DNA of 47,069 nucleotides, taken from NCBI GenBank assembly GCA_020536535.1, contig JAHLWZ010000110.1:1-47069 (forward strand). The letters are read 5' to 3'. The stretch is from Pelomyxa schiedti (taxonomy: Eukaryota > Evosea > Pelobiontida > Pelomyxidae). Every line of letters starts with the position of its first letter. The stretch's first letter is position 1. The notes beneath the pieces were generated by a model. It saw only the letters and a list, made by a program, of their open reading frames with translations, did no database searches and had not been told where the DNA came from. A program made the position numbers and the translations under genes. Below are positions 1 to 11,072 of the stretch, one piece after another.

Positions 1-1
1 C

Positions 2-604
2 CACGTGAGCAGACTCAAGGAGTATTACCCAAGAACGCCAGAGGCAGCACCAGAAATTGCAGCAGGAGATACATTTGATCCATCACTGGAACCCAAGGGC
101 ACCCTGGACACAAAAGAAGAATGACACCAAAGGTGGGAAGAAAAGCAGGGAAGGAAGAGAGAAAACAGGAAGAGAGAGATTGAAAAGTACGAAGAAGTAC
201 CTTCCCTTACACGCGACGCCAATGGCAGCATTGACCCACGAGACGGGGAGTGGCAACCACCAACAACGCCAGAGCCCACAGAACCACCCGAGACAACAAG
301 AACAACAACACAAGTTGCACAATCAACACGAGCCGCACAATCGACCCACAAGGAGGCCGATAGCGATGCAGACCTGCCCACCACGGGTGCCGACTCAGCA
401 CCGACAAAAGCGGTGACCGCACCAACAACGAATACCAGTAGACCAACCCGAAAACGCCACCCTCCAGCCCGCCTCAGCTACTACAAGCTGTACGCAGTTA
501 CTCCACCGGCACCAAAGCGGTTAGGAGTGGCCGAGGACGACAAATTCAAAAAGGGGAGGATAATCTGTCGGAGAGCAAGTTCCAAGAATCATCAGGAAGC
601 GTAG
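2..604 (+). pseudogene. pol C-terminal tail of the retrotransposon (partial, in-frame TGA)
   Basis: The frame beginning at base 2 reads HVSRLKEYYPR and then a Lys/Glu-rich and Pro/Thr-rich tail with a basic RPTRKRHPPARL motif, as found after the integrase domain of Ty3/gypsy polyproteins. It is open to a TAG at 602-604 except for one TGA at 122-124. The surrounding codons (KEE-stop-HQRWEEK) suggest that a TGG was mutated. A one-base slip in the A5G4 run near 548-556 would instead lead into the frame ending QERPERSF just before 655, the frame that is also open in the solo LTR copy. The stop suggests a decayed or non-autonomous copy. A read error is possible. Confidence 0.7.
548..560 (+). other. 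Polypurine tract upstream of the 3' LTR
   Basis: Thirteen uninterrupted purines (AAAAAGGGGAGGA) end five bases before the LTR start at 566. In LTR elements this is where plus-strand DNA synthesis is primed. Its position matches the LTR boundary deduced independently from the solo copy. Confidence 0.6.
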
Positions 605-780
605 TTCGGTACAGAGCCAGCCATTCACAGGAACGGCCGGAGCGTTCATTCTAATGGCCTTTCCTTGAATCACCCGCCGTTGTACCACAGAAAGATTGTA
701 AATAGGAATAATAACAACAATGATTCTTCCTGATAGACACTATCACACACACAACTCAAATGGGAACGAGAGTCTTATCA
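566..780 (+). repeat. 3' LTR of the retrotransposon (about 215 bp)
   Basis: It starts TGTCGGAGAGC and ends AGTCTTATCA, the canonical TG...CA form. It is very similar over its length to the reverse complement of 25663-25857, with small indels (215 versus 195 bp). Similarity is lost on both sides of these ends. It overlaps the end of the pol frame. Confidence 0.8.
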
Positions 781-2118
781 GTGGTGGCGTATTGGGCCAA
801 ATCATCACACAATTTCCTGAGAATCCTCAGGATATAGTCTACGACGTTGACACAAAGCTGGGAAAAAATGAATTGCCAAAAATTTTGGTTTTCCCAAGAT
901 ACGATTTTGCCCTTGTTATGTTTGATCTTATGACACACAAAAATAAGTAAAAAAAAAAGCACACAAGACAACAATAACATAAGCAGGCGGTGTGGTGAAG
1001 ACAGAGACAGACAGCAAGCAGCGCAACAACAAGTGGTGGCTGATGGCTGATGGTGGTTGGAAATCACATAAGTGGGCAAGCACAGCAGCAAGAGCAGCAC
1101 CAGCCGCAAGTTCAGATCAGAGCAGTTCAGAGCAGAGCAGAGCAGATCAGATCAGGGGTGGTTGTTGTTTTCTGTTTAATGTCGCGTAATCAAGGATAAT
1201 ACTACAGGATACAGGAAATATATACCTAAATTGCAGATTGTGGATATGACTATGAATAAAATGCGAATAATATTTTATAAAGGATACTACTAAAGTGGCT
1301 GATACAGTACTTATGGAAGTGTTATAATCTACTAAATGTTATAAACCAGGATAGTAATAAATGTGTAATGGATACAAGATAGTTAAACCAGGATAGAATA
1401 TACTCTGTAATCGATACAGTCAAGATAAAGGATAGATTCTAAAATAAACGTAATGGATAAAGATAAATTTATTATCAACCAGGATAGAATATACTCTGTA
1501 ATCGATACAGTCAAGATACTATGTAAAATTGGATGATCTAACTGCCAAGTTAATAAAAATGATTGAAGAAAAACTAAGCATGTCAAAAAAGATAATAAAA
1601 AAACGAATTGGAAAAACATCTTCTAGCCATGTTTTTTTCGCAGCCGTCGGTATGAATGAATGCATGCAAGATGTGGTTGCGAGGTGAGACACCGATGGAG
1701 AGAGCCACCAGACTGACCCACAATTATCACACAGCCCCGGTACAACCACACGTGAATGTCATCTTAATTCTTCAATGTGCACTCCCCGACCACCACCCCC
1801 ACACAAACAACACCTTCTCTTTTATGCAATACCCCACGACGCCAAACTACCACCCTCAAGGAATACGAACCCCTCAATATAAAAGATGCCCAACTTCTTC
1901 TGCTTCCTTTGCACACTCATTACCTCGAAGCTGCACACCTTCCACTGGGCAGAGACCCCTGGTGCCACCCACAGCAGGTCCGACGGCGTCGGTTGGTGGC
2001 CAGTTGTCATCGATGAAACCCCTTTTTCGGGGAATGATGATGACTTACCGGTAATGATGATGTGGTCACGGACACGTGTGGGTTCCACAGAAGAGGAAGG
2101 ATACTGTTGGGGTTTTTT
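781..2118. other. Gene-poor stretch: low-complexity and AT-rich sequence, no convincing gene
   Basis: I see no gene that I can support here. 781-950 continues an open frame out of the LTR with no recognisable domain. 1080-1160 is a CAGAGCAGATCAG-type imperfect repeat. 1190-1620 is AT-rich and carries repeated ACCAGGATAG units. 1640-2060 contains short overlapping frames on both strands (for example + 1656-2054) with no domain and no codon signature. A TATAAAAG string occurs near 1879-1886, but nothing downstream shows that it is a promoter. Confidence 0.5.
1386..1518. repeat. 42-bp perfect direct repeat pair in AT-rich DNA
   Basis: Bases 1386-1427 recur without a mismatch at 1477-1518, offset by 91 bp. 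Each unit begins AACCAGGATAG and contains a near-palindromic core CTGTAATCGATACAG. Degenerate versions of the ACCAGGATAG start occur upstream (about 1190-1215 and 1345-1390), so this looks like part of a decayed tandem array. Confidence 0.8.
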
Positions 2119-3444
2119 TTACATCAACAAACACTTCTCCTTTGGTGGTGGACGACTTGGCCTTCTGCAAGCACTGCTACGTGGGTTTCTGTCGATATTT
2201 TCTAGCACAAGAGTGCCAATGGCATGAGAAAGTTGTGGGATGTTTTTCCCTGTCAGTGCTGACACCTCAATGAATGCGTCAAACCCGTTTGTTTTTGCCA
2301 AATCCAGTCCTTGTGCCCGTGTCACTCCTTTTGGTCCGCGGTCTTTCACGTCTGATTTATTTCCACACAGAATCAACTGAAGTTCAGTGAGTTGGCAATT
2401 GTTTGGTTTTTTGTTATTGTTGTTGATACTGCAATGCTGAATGTTGGAGATCAAGTGAATCGTTAACCTTGACATCCATGGGAGCACCGCTGCGAATAGC
2501 CTCACGAATTTTGAACAAATAGACCAATCCCTCACTATCTGTGACATCGTATACAAGTACAACACACGCTGCTCCACGGTAATACATCGGTAACTATTTA
2601 TTAAGTGAATATAAAGAGACTCAAGAACAAACACCAACCAAGCTAAGGTATCTTTCCTGTCCGCAACAGTCTGTGGGTGTGTAGTTAATGTATCATTACT
2701 GACAACAGTCCCCGAGAACAAGTGGCGAATACCCCAAAGCTCCAACTTGACCTGCAGCGTTCCAGCAGGGGCATCCAAAACCATAAATCGGGCACCTATC
2801 GTGGGTGCGTATTCCATAGAGAAGCTACCTGATCTCATCCTCTCGACGATGCATGTCTTTCCTGCTTTTTCGGGGCCCAGTAGGCTAACTTTGGTTCCAT
2901 GCGATGCTATGTATTGGGTCACGTCATCGACATTGGTACGTGTTGTTATCCAATGAATTCCGGCTTTTTCCTTGAGTTCCTTGAGTCGCCTATAGTTTCT
3001 TGAAATTAGTTTACAATTGCAAGCAGCATATACCCAAAAAAAAAAAAAAAAAAAAAGGTTGTGTAAGTTGTAACTCTCCGATCCAAGGAACAAGGAAACC
3101 AAACCCAACATATAACTCACGATATTACGAAACACACACACAGCAGCGAAAACGTGGAACAGCCGGCACACACGATCGAGAGTACACAGCGTCGCCACGT
3201 CATCGTCGCCAACGTTTCCCACAATGCACTCTGCGATGCACTCGTCAACCCAGTAACCACAGCACCAGCAGCCGCGGGACTCGGTTGCGATTGTGGGAGC
3301 CCTTGTCTTTGGCGCAGGTGGGGTAGTTGTAGCAGTAGTGGTCGTGGTTGTGGCCGCTGGGTGAGGAGGAGGGTACACTGCGCGCACCCATAATCCTGGG
3401 GGTCCTGTGCCGTCGTGCTCCGCCGCCCCACAACCGTCGGCCAT
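2119..3444 (-). CDS. Rab-family small GTPase with N-terminal extension and CAAX-like end
   Basis: This is a Ras-superfamily GTPase, expected to act in vesicle traffic, spread over at least five exons. Visible motifs are the P-loop GPEKAGKT, switch I YAPTIGARF, then across two introns WDCCGQERY (the DTAGQE box with TA replaced by CC, catalytic Gln kept), YYRGAACVVLVYDV, NKSD and EVSAL. It ends KEKCLLM, a single-cysteine CAAX-type prenylation signal. I place introns before the D of WDCCGQE, after its YLSL, and before LILCGNKSD. The start at 3444 (MADGCGAAEH) gives a Thr/Pro/Cys-rich leader. An intron with a 22-base A run on the + strand (about 3037-3058) separates it from the GTPase core. The leader and the exact first splice site are uncertain. 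It is divergent from the glycoprotein gene, 177 bp away. Confidence 0.82.
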   Translation of the reverse strand: MADGCGAAEHDGTGPPGLWVRAVYPPPHPAATTTTTTATTTPPAPKTRAPTIATESRGCWCCGYWVDECIAECIVGNVGDDDVATLCTLDRVCRLFHVFAAVCVFRNIVSYMLGLVSLFLGSESYNLHNLFFFFFFWVYAACNCKLISRNYRRLKELKEKAGIHWITTRTNVDDVTQYIASHGTKVSLLGPEKAGKTCIVERMRSGSFSMEYAPTIGARFMVLDAPAGTLQVKLELWGIRHLFSGTVVSNDTLTTHPQTVADRKDTLAWLVFVLESLYIHLINSYRCITVEQRVLYLYTMSQIVRDWSICSKFVRLFAAVLPWMSRLTIHLISNIQHCSINNNNKKPNNCQLTELQLILCGNKSDVKDRGPKGVTRAQGLDLAKTNGFDAFIEVSALTGKNIPQLSHAIGTLVLENIDRNPRSSACRRPSRPPPKEKCLLM

Positions 3445-3621
3445 TTTTCTAAACGAAGAAAGTCGACGCACTTCGTTGATTCGACCAAAAGGCACCTTAT
3501 CTGGATGTGTTCTTTTTTGCACATTCAAAAAACCCGGAACACAGAACACAAACCCATCGAAAAAAAAAAAACAAAAGAATCACCCAACGTCAACGTACGT
3601 GGGTGTCAGTAACGCTAGACG

Positions 3622-6600
3622 ATGAAGTCTTCGTTACTTTTACGAGCTTTGCTGGTTACGTCCTCGTTGTGTATCTTAGTTTTTGGTTTTTCGTTGCGGA
3701 AGCCTGAGGACGACACTTTTGTATACGGCACCACAGATTCGCCGTTGTTACTCCCCGGCTCACCTGCCAAGATCTCAGACGCAAGAACGTCAACAAACAC
3801 ACGCGGATCTGTCGTATCGTCACCTACGTACATTCCACTGGGAAAACAGCAACAAAATGCAACCGGCGGGAACTTGTTTGCTGCATATTCGTACGTTTTC
3901 AACAGCGTGCACACGAGCAGAACTGATCTCATTTTGTATCCGTATACTTTTTCTGCACGTACGATTACAAATGCTACAATGGCGTTTAAGGAGGGAGCTG
4001 TCATTTCCGACGACGGTGCCGGGGGCGGTTTCTCTTTTGTTACTTCGGCGACCAATATTGAACTCGCACGGGCAAAGGCTCTTTACGATTCAAGTATAGC
4101 TATTCTGTCTGTCACGGGATTTTATGATGGAGCAACGAGAGATTTGACATATGAGTCTTCAAGGTACTGTTCTGCACTCCACGATTACCTTGTTGGAAAA
4201 TACCTGAATTGCTGGACATCCGCGGTTCCTTTTCCCTTTCCCTACAATCAATGCTGTCTGACATCTACCTTAGGAGTACCTTGCAGCCATTGCCCAAAAT
4301 CCAAATTTAGAAGCCACAAGTGTCGTTTATGTAACAGCTGCTGAGTGAGCTTCCATTCCCAATTTCCATTTCTTTACTGATCACGCTGTTAGTATTGCTA
4401 GTGGTTTCCTCTTTAACAATGGGCTACGTCGCTTTGGAGTTCTTATTATAAGCGATATATATTCTGGAAGTCAGTCTGTTATTGTTGAATCCTTAGGTTC
4501 AACTGGACTAGCCCAATTGACTTCGTTTACAACATCTGGTGGTATGATCTATGCAAGTGGCAAAGGAGCACTTGTTCTTTCAACTGCCGGATTGGTTGAT
4601 ACAACATTCGACCCCACGTTTGTACTTGGTGTAAGAGGAAGCCGGGCTCCTGTTTCAGGTTGCGACGACGCTGCCGTTACAGGCTCTGTAAGTGAAGCAG
4701 AGTGGATGTATCGTACCTTGTGTTTTGCTCCCCCAAGAGATGATGGTTCTCGTGCATTTACTACATTGTACACTGCTCCTATTGTTACCTCCCCAAATTG
4801 TATGGAGCCATTGCCAAAATTTTGTTATTACTCACAAATCTTATACTACCATAGCCATGAGCGTCATAGCTTCTTTTGCCCCTCGTTCTGATGTTGTATA
4901 TGTTCAATCTGACATAGTTTCTGGCACGTCAACCACAATTGATATTTCTCAGAAATCGTATCCTTGCGTTCTCGGGCGTACATTAGGAAGCGGTTACATC
5001 GTTGTAGAGCTGTCAAATCCTACGGCCGATTCTGCTTCATATCCTTGGTTTTATAATGCACTATTTCTGGCAAATTCTCGACCAATGATCATTGATCACG
5101 CAATTGTGGGAGACTATGATGTACTTCCTGCACTTGAGCAACTTGCTCTAAAAATAAATTTGGTGCTAACCAATTTGTACGACTTCTCCTTGAATAACTT
5201 CAGGGGAATTATTTGGCTTGCCAGTGGAACAACCCTTCTTGACATGCCCGATGTGTGCACGCTAAAAAACCAAACAACCCTACCCCAAGCACAACGACTA
5301 TCGGCGCCAAACACACTATTGGATCCTACATATTACGTGGATTGCTCCGGTTCTGGTAGTTTGGCGCCGTTTGGGGTGATCAATGTGACCCTCACAATAT
5401 TCATTGAGGATGTGAGCATCACACAAGTTCAGTATGGTGTGGTTATTGCTTACCCTCAGGTGAATTACACCGATTCAGCAAGGGCAAATCTACTAATTCA
5501 AGTTGACTTTGGTGCTATAAGCATCAACACCTTTATGGCTGCCCTCATTCGCACAGAAATGAATGTTGATCCTGCTGGCTTGTATCCCCTTCCAGGGTAA
5601 TTTTTTTTTTAAAAAAAGCTCTCCACTAACCTTCAATCAAAACAGATCAGGTGCATATATTGATGATGTTCTTACAGCTCAGAATACTGAAAACACCCCA
5701 GCACTGAATACAAAATACATATCCATTGTACCACTAATAAGCCCAATGGTTGATGGAAACAACGAGCAAATAGTAATTCGCACACTGGAGTTTGACTATT
5801 TGTACTACCAAAAGTTGACCAACCTGTTTTCTGAGTATAAGTACCCTTTTGATACCCCGGCACCTCCTTATGGTCCAGGCCAGGGCCGTGATGTGGACTA
5901 TCTTGATTGGCAGATTCTTGGATTACGCAACTCCCATCTTGTAGGAGACTGGGACACACCCGTAAAGAATTTCCGTGTTCCACGTAATACCTCTTTTCCA
6001 AGTGGGCTGGATGTGGTTGAACCCTCTGATGTAACCAACTCTCAATTAACAACTACTGTTACTACCGATCAAGATGTGTTATCCGAGACATTCTTCCCAG
6101 ATTCTGATAATTTCTATGAGCTGGCGACAAATAGGCTTCTGGCCTTCCTGGACACAACTGATCCTAAAGCTTTTTCTTCTTTTAATGAGGCAACATCATG
6201 GAAAGGAGGAGTAATGGAGCCCTGGAAACTTGCTGCCAGCGGTGACAGAATGCGTTCTAATCTTCTCCTTGTTCATCTTGATATCTACTTCTACAATGTC
6301 ACCCAGCAGTATCCACTACCAGAGGGTATCGACTCTGAGGCTGTGGTCTTTACAGCTGATAACTATAATGCTCGTGGCATTCCTGGTCCTTGTGTGTCTA
6401 AACTTGGAGAGCAGTATTCGAAAATTGTGAAGCAAGGATACTTTGGAAATTCTTATGTTGATGGATCACACTTTCCACCCGGGTTGCGTGCATCCGAATA
6501 CAACAACGGCATCCTCACATTGTGTGACCGTCGCGCCAATCTTATTACATGGGATGAGGCCGAGAATGCAACCAAGGGTCAAGTCACAAAGACACACTAC

Positions 6601-9600
6601 ATAGTGCCTCTGACGGATAATCCTGAAATAACCACCGGTGATGATGTGATGTATTTCGTTGCTGATCCGAAAGCTCCTAACGAGTGGTACTATGACCCTG
6701 GCACCTTGGAAGGCGACAGTACATATGGTACATACCACAATGTTCGCCTTGTGTGGGTGTACCATTCTCTTTTCGACATAACTCCTGAGAGTACTCGCAG
6801 AGGAGGAAGGGTAACCATCACCTTTGATGGGGCCATTTCTTGGGATACTCTTTTTGACGCTGTGGCCAATGGTGCCATAACAATACAACCAGACCAAGTT
6901 GCAATCACTGGCACTCAACAGATTAGCCAGAATTCCTTTTCGTTTACCTTCAAGAGGGGTTCAATGCCCAATGAGGGGTGGGGAAAACCAAGCCACATGG
7001 GACTCAACATCGAACATCTAGATTGCAGTGACTCTTCTATAACAGCAACAGTTATGGTTGAAGGTCTCATTTATGACCTATCAATACCTGAACCTCATGA
7101 AGCATATGAAACCACAGCCGGTCCATTTGGAATAACATTAACACGAACACTTGGACTGAGCCTCCCTGCTTTGAAAATGATCTACTCACTTGAGCGTGGT
7201 GAGTTCAAAAACGAGAGTACTCTTCTTCCCTATGAGAGCTTGGAACCATTTGTTCGCTTTGGTACCTATGTCCAAGAGCTTAAGCAGCATTCCACGGTAT
7301 GGGCCGATCTCGAGGTGCACCTCAACAACCCTGCAGGCGGGCAGGGCCTTGTTGCTGCCAGTGGAGATCCCCTATGGCTGTCTAATATGGGAATCAGTCC
7401 AATTCCATTTGCGGAATACATGACGACTGGTCAAAAACAACTCATTCCCAGTTCCTCTGAAAACTCTCGTGTGGAGTGGAGTGATATATGGGGAAGAAGG
7501 TTCTCACAGCCAGTGCGATCAGTTTATCCTGATGTTGCACCTCTACCGGGACCTTTGAGGAACTTTATGATGAGTACAACATTCCAGCTTGTTCATGACA
7601 CCTCTAAAGATCGGGAGTTACTTTGGCAAAGTGACGAGTCAATGGTTGTGCATGCCCAAGTGAAGCTGTTAAACAACTATGTAAAGTGGTTTGATTTGAC
7701 TACATGCAAGGATAATGAAGTTTTGGGCTCCTCAGCTGGTACTATTTATGATACCTCTGTTGTATCTCTGGAGCCAAATGATACAAATTGGTTTGTTAAC
7801 GTTGGCCATAGGGCACAGTACGGTGTTTGTATGCAAGAGGCGCCTTGCATCCTCGAAGGCCAGGAGCTCACCGCTGACCAAAGTGCACAAATAGCTTCTG
7901 CTTCTCTTTGCATTGACGGTTCTGATTGGTACCTAAATTGCCCTGATCTGCCTGACTTGCCTCATCTTGTCCATTGGGATTCATCCTCTGGAGTAGATGG
8001 AGGGCAAGCGTGGAATAGTATTCCTCAAGTCGAAAGCCATTACCCAGAAGGTTATATCATTCCCTCTATGTGGGATATAACCCAGCGGGACCATGAAGAC
8101 ACACCTTTCTATAAGAGTCACCCTTGGCACATGGACAATAACCTTCCTGGAGTAGACTGCGGAATTGACAAGCCCCAAAATATCATCGCCTTTGCTCTTT
8201 ACAAAGGACTAGGTTATAACATGGAGTACAGTAAAAAGTTATCGCATCCCAGATTTCCAGGAAAGCTTGGATGGTGGAGTGACAATTTGCAAAACAGGGA
8301 TAGAACTCTTCTTGCTGGACAAAGTACAGTAAATGAAATTTCTGTTGGACAGGACGATCTGACAGAGAAAGTTGGGTGGGTGTCGGCAGAAGACCTGTTC
8401 CCAGATCAAAGCTCCAAATTGCGGAATATCTATACATGCAATTTCAATAGATTCCGCGTTAGTGTCGATCCAGATAATGCTGTCCAATCTTTTCCAAAGA
8501 ACGTTTATATTAACAATATTGTACCCATTGATCCCACCCTGGAGAAAAATGATCCCCGCCTTTCCTCATATGACTGTGACGTTTCCTCACATATGTATTT
8601 CCCGGAAAACATTTCACAGTTTGACAACTATCTGGCCACTGAAGCCTCAAGTGATTGGCTCTACTTTGCTGCCAATTTACGAGGGGAAGCAACAGAAACA
8701 ATTAACGTTCTAATGACGCTCGATCCTAGCCCCAGAAGTGATGTCCATCAAGAGGGTATGACAAAGGTTACGGATCCCGCTCGATTTGTATACTGGAATC
8801 CAGCATTGGGTCCAAACACATTTTTGGTTGTTGACAACCTTGCCACTGTGATCATGGCCCGTAGAACGGATATTCGTGTAGAACATGACGCTTTGCCATC
8901 AGAAACTTCCACTTTCAATTCTTCTGTAATACACATCCTACGGCTGATTGATGTTGATGAAGTAAAAAGGACCTGGGACAGCCCCATATATTCTAATTAT
9001 TACGGATTTGGGGACTCTTCTATTAGTATTTACGTTGGTGGTTACAATAATTCAAAAGCTATTCTTCAGCCAGGTGATTTGACATATATTGAAATTGTTT
9101 TCAACAACAATGCTGGGTTCGACTGGAATCTCAAGGCTACAGCAATTAACTCTACTGAACTTGAAAGCAAACCTATTAGTGCGAATGATCTTATGTACAA
9201 CCTCAAGCATGCCATAATGGTACCAACCTCGTACAACTTTATGGAGGCAGAATTCGAGGACCCTGAGCTGGAGGATTGGGTTACACTTTGGCCTTCAGAC
9301 CAGAATGTCGATACTGCACCTATTTTCTTCGATTTCGAGAATATAAATGTGGCCACTGTCCGCGATGGGTTCAAGGGAAGATACTTCTACAAGCTACAAA
9401 TTAACCCCCTCATCCCCGACAAATTTAAGGGGCAACTTCATCATATCAAACTCAACCTAATTTCCGACTACTTTGATGCTCTGCCTGGCTTGGCTACCGA
9501 TCCAACGCCAGCTGATTATGCTAAGGCTCACCATGATTACACACTGTCAATCCCAGACATTGTATTTGGAATTCCTTATGGAACAGGTTCCTCTTATGCC

Positions 9601-10896
9601 GGGGTTGTTCACTGGACATCTGGACATGGCTACAACTTAACTTTTGCCCACCGAGTGCGTAATACACACAAACCCATGGATGCCTGTATAACAAATAGAG
9701 AAGCTGTTGTTGCACTTGCACAGATTACAGGACAGCCAGAAGATCTTATATACAACATCCAACAATTCTGGAAAAACCTTACCTCGACCTGCCAACATAT
9801 TCCGTTTACTGTCAAACCTGCAGATGCCGACTACAATCTTGTCACATTTAATTTTACTCAACTGGGTTCACAATTCCCTTTCCCAGTCACCCCTGGAAGT
9901 GGACCAGAAATTGCTGACTTGACAATGATGCTTCTTACATACGCTGATTACCTTCCATCAGGAAGAATAACTGTCAGCCCCCTGACGCTCGTAGAGTTTG
10001 AGGACGATGTTTCCAAACATAAGTTCGATTATAACACCACTCTCGACTCTGTTACTGTTGTTGGGCCTTTCCTCAATCTGGAGTTAGATGGCCAGCTCTT
10101 CGACAAAAATATGAAACCGTTACCCAATCAAACAGCCTTAGATCCGGATGCTTCTGGTTATGTCCAGCTCAATCTTACAGCAACCAATACTGGGAATGGT
10201 GTTGCCTACCATGTTAATCTATGGTTCTTTGTTCCTGTTACACTAAAAGTACAAGATACCAATGGGTATGATACAAAAGTGGAGTCCATAACACCTGCCA
10301 TTGTGCGCTTTGTTCTCCTTACTGACTTCTTATTGGTGCCGGGACAGCCGATACAAGCCAGTTTACTTTTTAAATTTTCCAAGGCCAAACAAGAGGACAA
10401 AGTACCAAACGATGACGGAACGAGAGTTTTCCTGAATGCTTCCGCTGGTCAGTTCGATTTAACACCAGACCCAGGTGTGGTTACTGTAACACAAAACCTC
10501 AACCAGCAATTCACAATTCCACTGGTTGGAACTTCCGATGGATTCTCGGCGGGCATTCTGTTTTGTATCATCGGCATACCCATACTCGCCGTTACTGCCC
10601 TCATTGGAGCCGGTGTCACAATGGCTGTCGTCTACAAGAGGAAGCACAAAGGAACCAAGACCCCCAGTAGAGCCGCAGCAGCATCGAAGCCGGCCGCGGC
10701 TCCAAAGACTCCGGAAGACGCCCCCAAGGTGCGCCGAGGCGTAGCCGACATGCACTACCTCATGGCTGGAGCCAAGGGAGTCAACATCAAGAACGGCAAT
10801 CCCACGGCTTTGTCTGTCGAGCCTCCGCCAGAGGAGACCAAGAACCTGGGATTCCTTGCCAAAGTCAAGAGGTTCCTTCTTTGCCAATGGTGGTAA
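3622..10896 (+). CDS. Large type I membrane glycoprotein, 2346 aa, five exons, unrecognised family
   Basis: Exons 3622-4191, 4274-4344, 4393-4799, 4855-5596 and 5646-10896 join in phase, and every junction is GT-AG (donors GTTGGA, GTGAGC, GTATGG, GTAATT). The sum is 7041 nt, or 2346 residues. The protein starts with a basic-then-hydrophobic signal peptide (MKSSLLLRALLV...). It continues as a very long ectodomain with many N-x-S/T sites and scattered Cys. A single membrane segment near the end (GILFCIIGIPILAVTALIGA) is followed by about 100 cytoplasmic residues, beginning KRKHK and Ala/Pro/Lys-rich, finishing RFLLCQWW. I do not recognise the ectodomain. Beta-sandwich-like phrases recur but no named domain is clear. 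A surface receptor or adhesin is a reasonable guess from the topology only. Confidence 0.85.
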
Positions 10897-11072
10897 CGCT
10901 GTATTTTTTTTTCCCCCAACAACAAAGAATATTTTTATTTTCTTTTTTTTCACCTTTGTTCTCCCCTTGTCCCGCAAACACTGTGCCCAAAGAAAGAATT
11001 GCAGCAAAAAAGCGAGTGTATTAGAAAATTCTCTCATATTTAGCGAAAGGAAAATTTAGTACTACGGGATGT
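10897..11072. other. Convergent 3' spacer
   Basis: This is 176 bp between two converging genes. It is rich in T and A runs and would hold both 3' ends and polyadenylation signals. No gene is seen. Confidence 0.5.

Larger units (their letters stand above)
1..780 (+). mobile_element. 3' end of an LTR retrotransposon (Ty3/gypsy-like), truncated by the window edge
   Basis: This is the downstream end of an LTR retrotransposon. In order it shows a pol C-terminal reading frame (2-604), a polypurine tract (548-560) and a 3' LTR (566-780) that starts TGTC and ends ATCA. The LTR was defined by comparison with an inverted, independently inserted copy at 25663-25857, where the homology stops exactly at TG/CA ends flanked by a 4-bp duplication. 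The frame opens with HVSRLKEYY, resembling the ending of Ty3/gypsy integrases, which suggests that class. The 5' LTR, gag and most of pol lie before the window. Confidence 0.85.

Noticed and set aside
122-124. Reassigned TGA codon
   Set aside because: TGA serves as the stop in COG5, the Ser-repeat gene and the TMEM144-like gene, so the TGA in the pol tail is better read as decay.
1656-2227. Overlapping + strand frames of 113-132 codons
   Set aside because: No domain, no splice-consistent partner and no codon or composition signal; several frames overlap equally well.
2700-2745. Apparent loss of switch II (LWGIRHLF) in the Rab GTPase
   Set aside because: The unspliced frame gives this, but a GT-AG intron starting right after LELW restores D-CCGQERY in phase, so it is intron read-through.
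3037-3058. 22-base A run as a poly-A tail of a retrocopy
   Set aside because: It lies inside an intron of the GTPase gene, with no flanking duplication or processed gene next to it.
4164-4273. Intron donor at AAG|GTACTG in the glycoprotein gene
   Set aside because: It leaves the wrong phase. The donor at 4192 (CTT|GTTGGA) joins to 4274 in frame and gives RYCSALHDYLEYLAAIA.
10459-11037. Minus-strand frame of 192 codons opposite the glycoprotein 3' end
   Set aside because: It lies antisense to the membrane segment and tail of a well-supported gene and has no recognisable content.
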